From NCBI GenBank assembly GCA_029260115.1, contig JAJDDW010000090.1, forward strand, positions 1-34,434: a stretch of DNA of 34,434 nucleotides. Direction: 5' to 3'. The translations under genes and the position numbers were made by a program. Under the pieces are notes generated by a model. It searched no databases. It was not told where the DNA came from and saw only the letters and a list, made by a program, of their open reading frames with translations. How positions within the stretch are numbered: the stretch's first letter is position 1; the number at the start of each line of letters is the position of its first letter. Origin of the DNA: Phycisphaerae bacterium. Lineage in GTDB: Bacteria > Planctomycetota > Phycisphaerae > UBA1845. Shown here in pieces: positions 33,683 to 34,434 of this stretch.

Positions 33683-34399
33683 TTATACCGGATTTAACCA
33701 GTCTAAAAGTTTTGGTATCCACCCTCGCCTTGTCGTGGAGCGCAATGCCCCTTTATTATCCACAATAATGCCAAGATCAGATATTTGTGTACTAAGAACG
33801 GTGTTGTCTGCTGTTACGTCTTCTTTACGACACGTACCTGTCACTGATATGGCACTGTTTTCTTCATCGTGCTTCACGCGTGCGCGCCCCTCTATGACAA
33901 GCAAGCCATTAGGCTTTACATCGATGATCTTCGCAGCCAGCCTGGTCACGAGTCGATCTTCCCGAGAAGTATCGCCTTTATTGGTAACTTTATTATCGAA
34001 ATTATAGTCGATTTTTGGCTTACCTCGACGAAACGCAGCAGCGCCAAGCCCACCGGAAACAATATTCGCAAATGCTTCTAATTCGCTAGTAATCTCCCAC
34101 TTCTTGCTCGTCTTAATATCCGCATCAGCCTCGTATTGTCGCTGCTGCCGAACGATGATGGTGAGAAGATCGCCCGGGCGATACGTCTTTGGTGGCAAGG
34201 GCATTTTCGCCGTCCACGAGTATGTTTCATACACCACGTGACGTTCACGAAGCGGATTTTCTCTCGTCGGCTTTACCGGCGGCCGCTGTTTTAATGCAAT
34301 TCGATTTTTCAGGCCTAACGAAGACGTTTGCGCGACCGCAGACGGCGACTGCACAGCCATAAGCAAACCGACGACGAATATCAAACGTACACAACTCAT
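33683..34399 (-). CDS. flgH: Flagellar L-ring protein
   Basis: The 238-residue product has the FlgH core: YRPGDLLTIIVRQQRQYEADADIKTSK-like text near residue 72 and RLAAKIIDVKPNGLLVIEGRARV near 152, with the DNTVLSTQISDLGIIV closing motif. It forms the L-ring in the outer membrane. In Enterobacteria it is a lipoprotein. Here the signal peptide ends AVA|QTSS and has no cysteine at the cleavage site; the only N-terminal Cys is residue 3. It overlaps the upstream gene's stop as ATGA. Confidence 0.93.
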   Translation of the reverse strand: MSCVRLIFVVGLLMAVQSPSAVAQTSSLGLKNRIALKQRPPVKPTRENPLRERHVVYETYSWTAKMPLPPKTYRPGDLLTIIVRQQRQYEADADIKTSKKWEITSELEAFANIVSGGLGAAAFRRGKPKIDYNFDNKVTNKGDTSREDRLVTRLAAKIIDVKPNGLLVIEGRARVKHDEENSAISVTGTCRKEDVTADNTVLSTQISDLGIIVDNKGALRSTTRRGWIPKLLDWLNPV

Positions 34400-34434
34400 G
34401 ACCGTTCTCCCGCTGCTTTAGCGACGCGCATTAC
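34396..34434 (-). CDS. End of an upstream flagellar gene, probably flgA (5' part outside window)
   Basis: Only the last 12 codons are in the window (VMRVAKAAGERS and stop). The TGA overlaps the flgH ATG. In many flagellar clusters flgA (P-ring chaperone) precedes flgH, so flgA is the best guess from order alone; the residues are too few to confirm it. Confidence 0.4.
   Translation of the reverse strand, partial: VMRVAKAAGERS

Overview
The window looks like a chromosomal stretch from a planctomycete, most likely of the Phycisphaerae type. Three things point there. Two separate proteins carry the C-x2-CGYNLTG ... CPECG zinc ribbon typical of that group. There is a G/H-type pseudopilin with the FTLIELLVVISII ... 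LLPSLSRAR signature. There is also a membrane-anchored Ser/Thr kinase and a DUF4091-type lipoprotein. LP-ring genes (flgH, flgI) show a diderm envelope. The placement rests on sequence style, not on a marker-gene tree.

Layout. Positions 3-2093 hold the C-terminal part of an RND/MMPL exporter. Positions 2266-6100 (minus strand) hold a small membrane-anchored protein, a GNAT acetyltransferase, a zinc-ribbon membrane protein and a CocE/NonD-type hydrolase. Positions 6101-8032 are repeat-rich. They contain one secreted lipoprotein, three families of short inverted-repeat elements and a remnant of a crotonase gene. Positions 8033-12737 hold a small zinc-ribbon protein, a canonical enoyl-CoA hydratase, a two-gene ABC exporter and a minus-strand operon (hotdog thioesterase, EthD-like protein, MenB/BadI-type crotonase). 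That operon looks like acyl-CoA or aromatic-acid metabolism.

Positions 12844-17184 hold a secreted protein with a probably leaderless transcript, then rpmA, then obgE-coaX and a reduced MnmE-like GTPase in tight succession. Positions 17398-25071 hold a Ser/Thr kinase, two membrane-anchored proteins, a large DUF4091/CBM9-like lipoprotein, a pseudopilin and a PtsN-like EIIA protein.

Positions 25115-34434 form a minus-strand flagellar cluster: (probable flgA end)-flgH-flgI-flgJ-flgN-flgK-flgL-fliW-csrA-flagellin. The first genes overlap or nearly abut. FliW and CsrA sit immediately upstream of flagellin. The flagellin leader carries a near-consensus CsrA site, two perfect or near-perfect palindromes and a second CsrA-like core in its Shine-Dalgarno sequence, so a FliW-CsrA-flagellin feedback circuit of the Bacillus type is likely.

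I found no CRISPR array, transposase, tRNA, rRNA or recognisable defence system. The most interesting items are the flagellin leader, the reduced MnmE-like GTPase, the FlK-like thioesterase operon, and the short inverted-repeat families with the duplicated gene end next to them.
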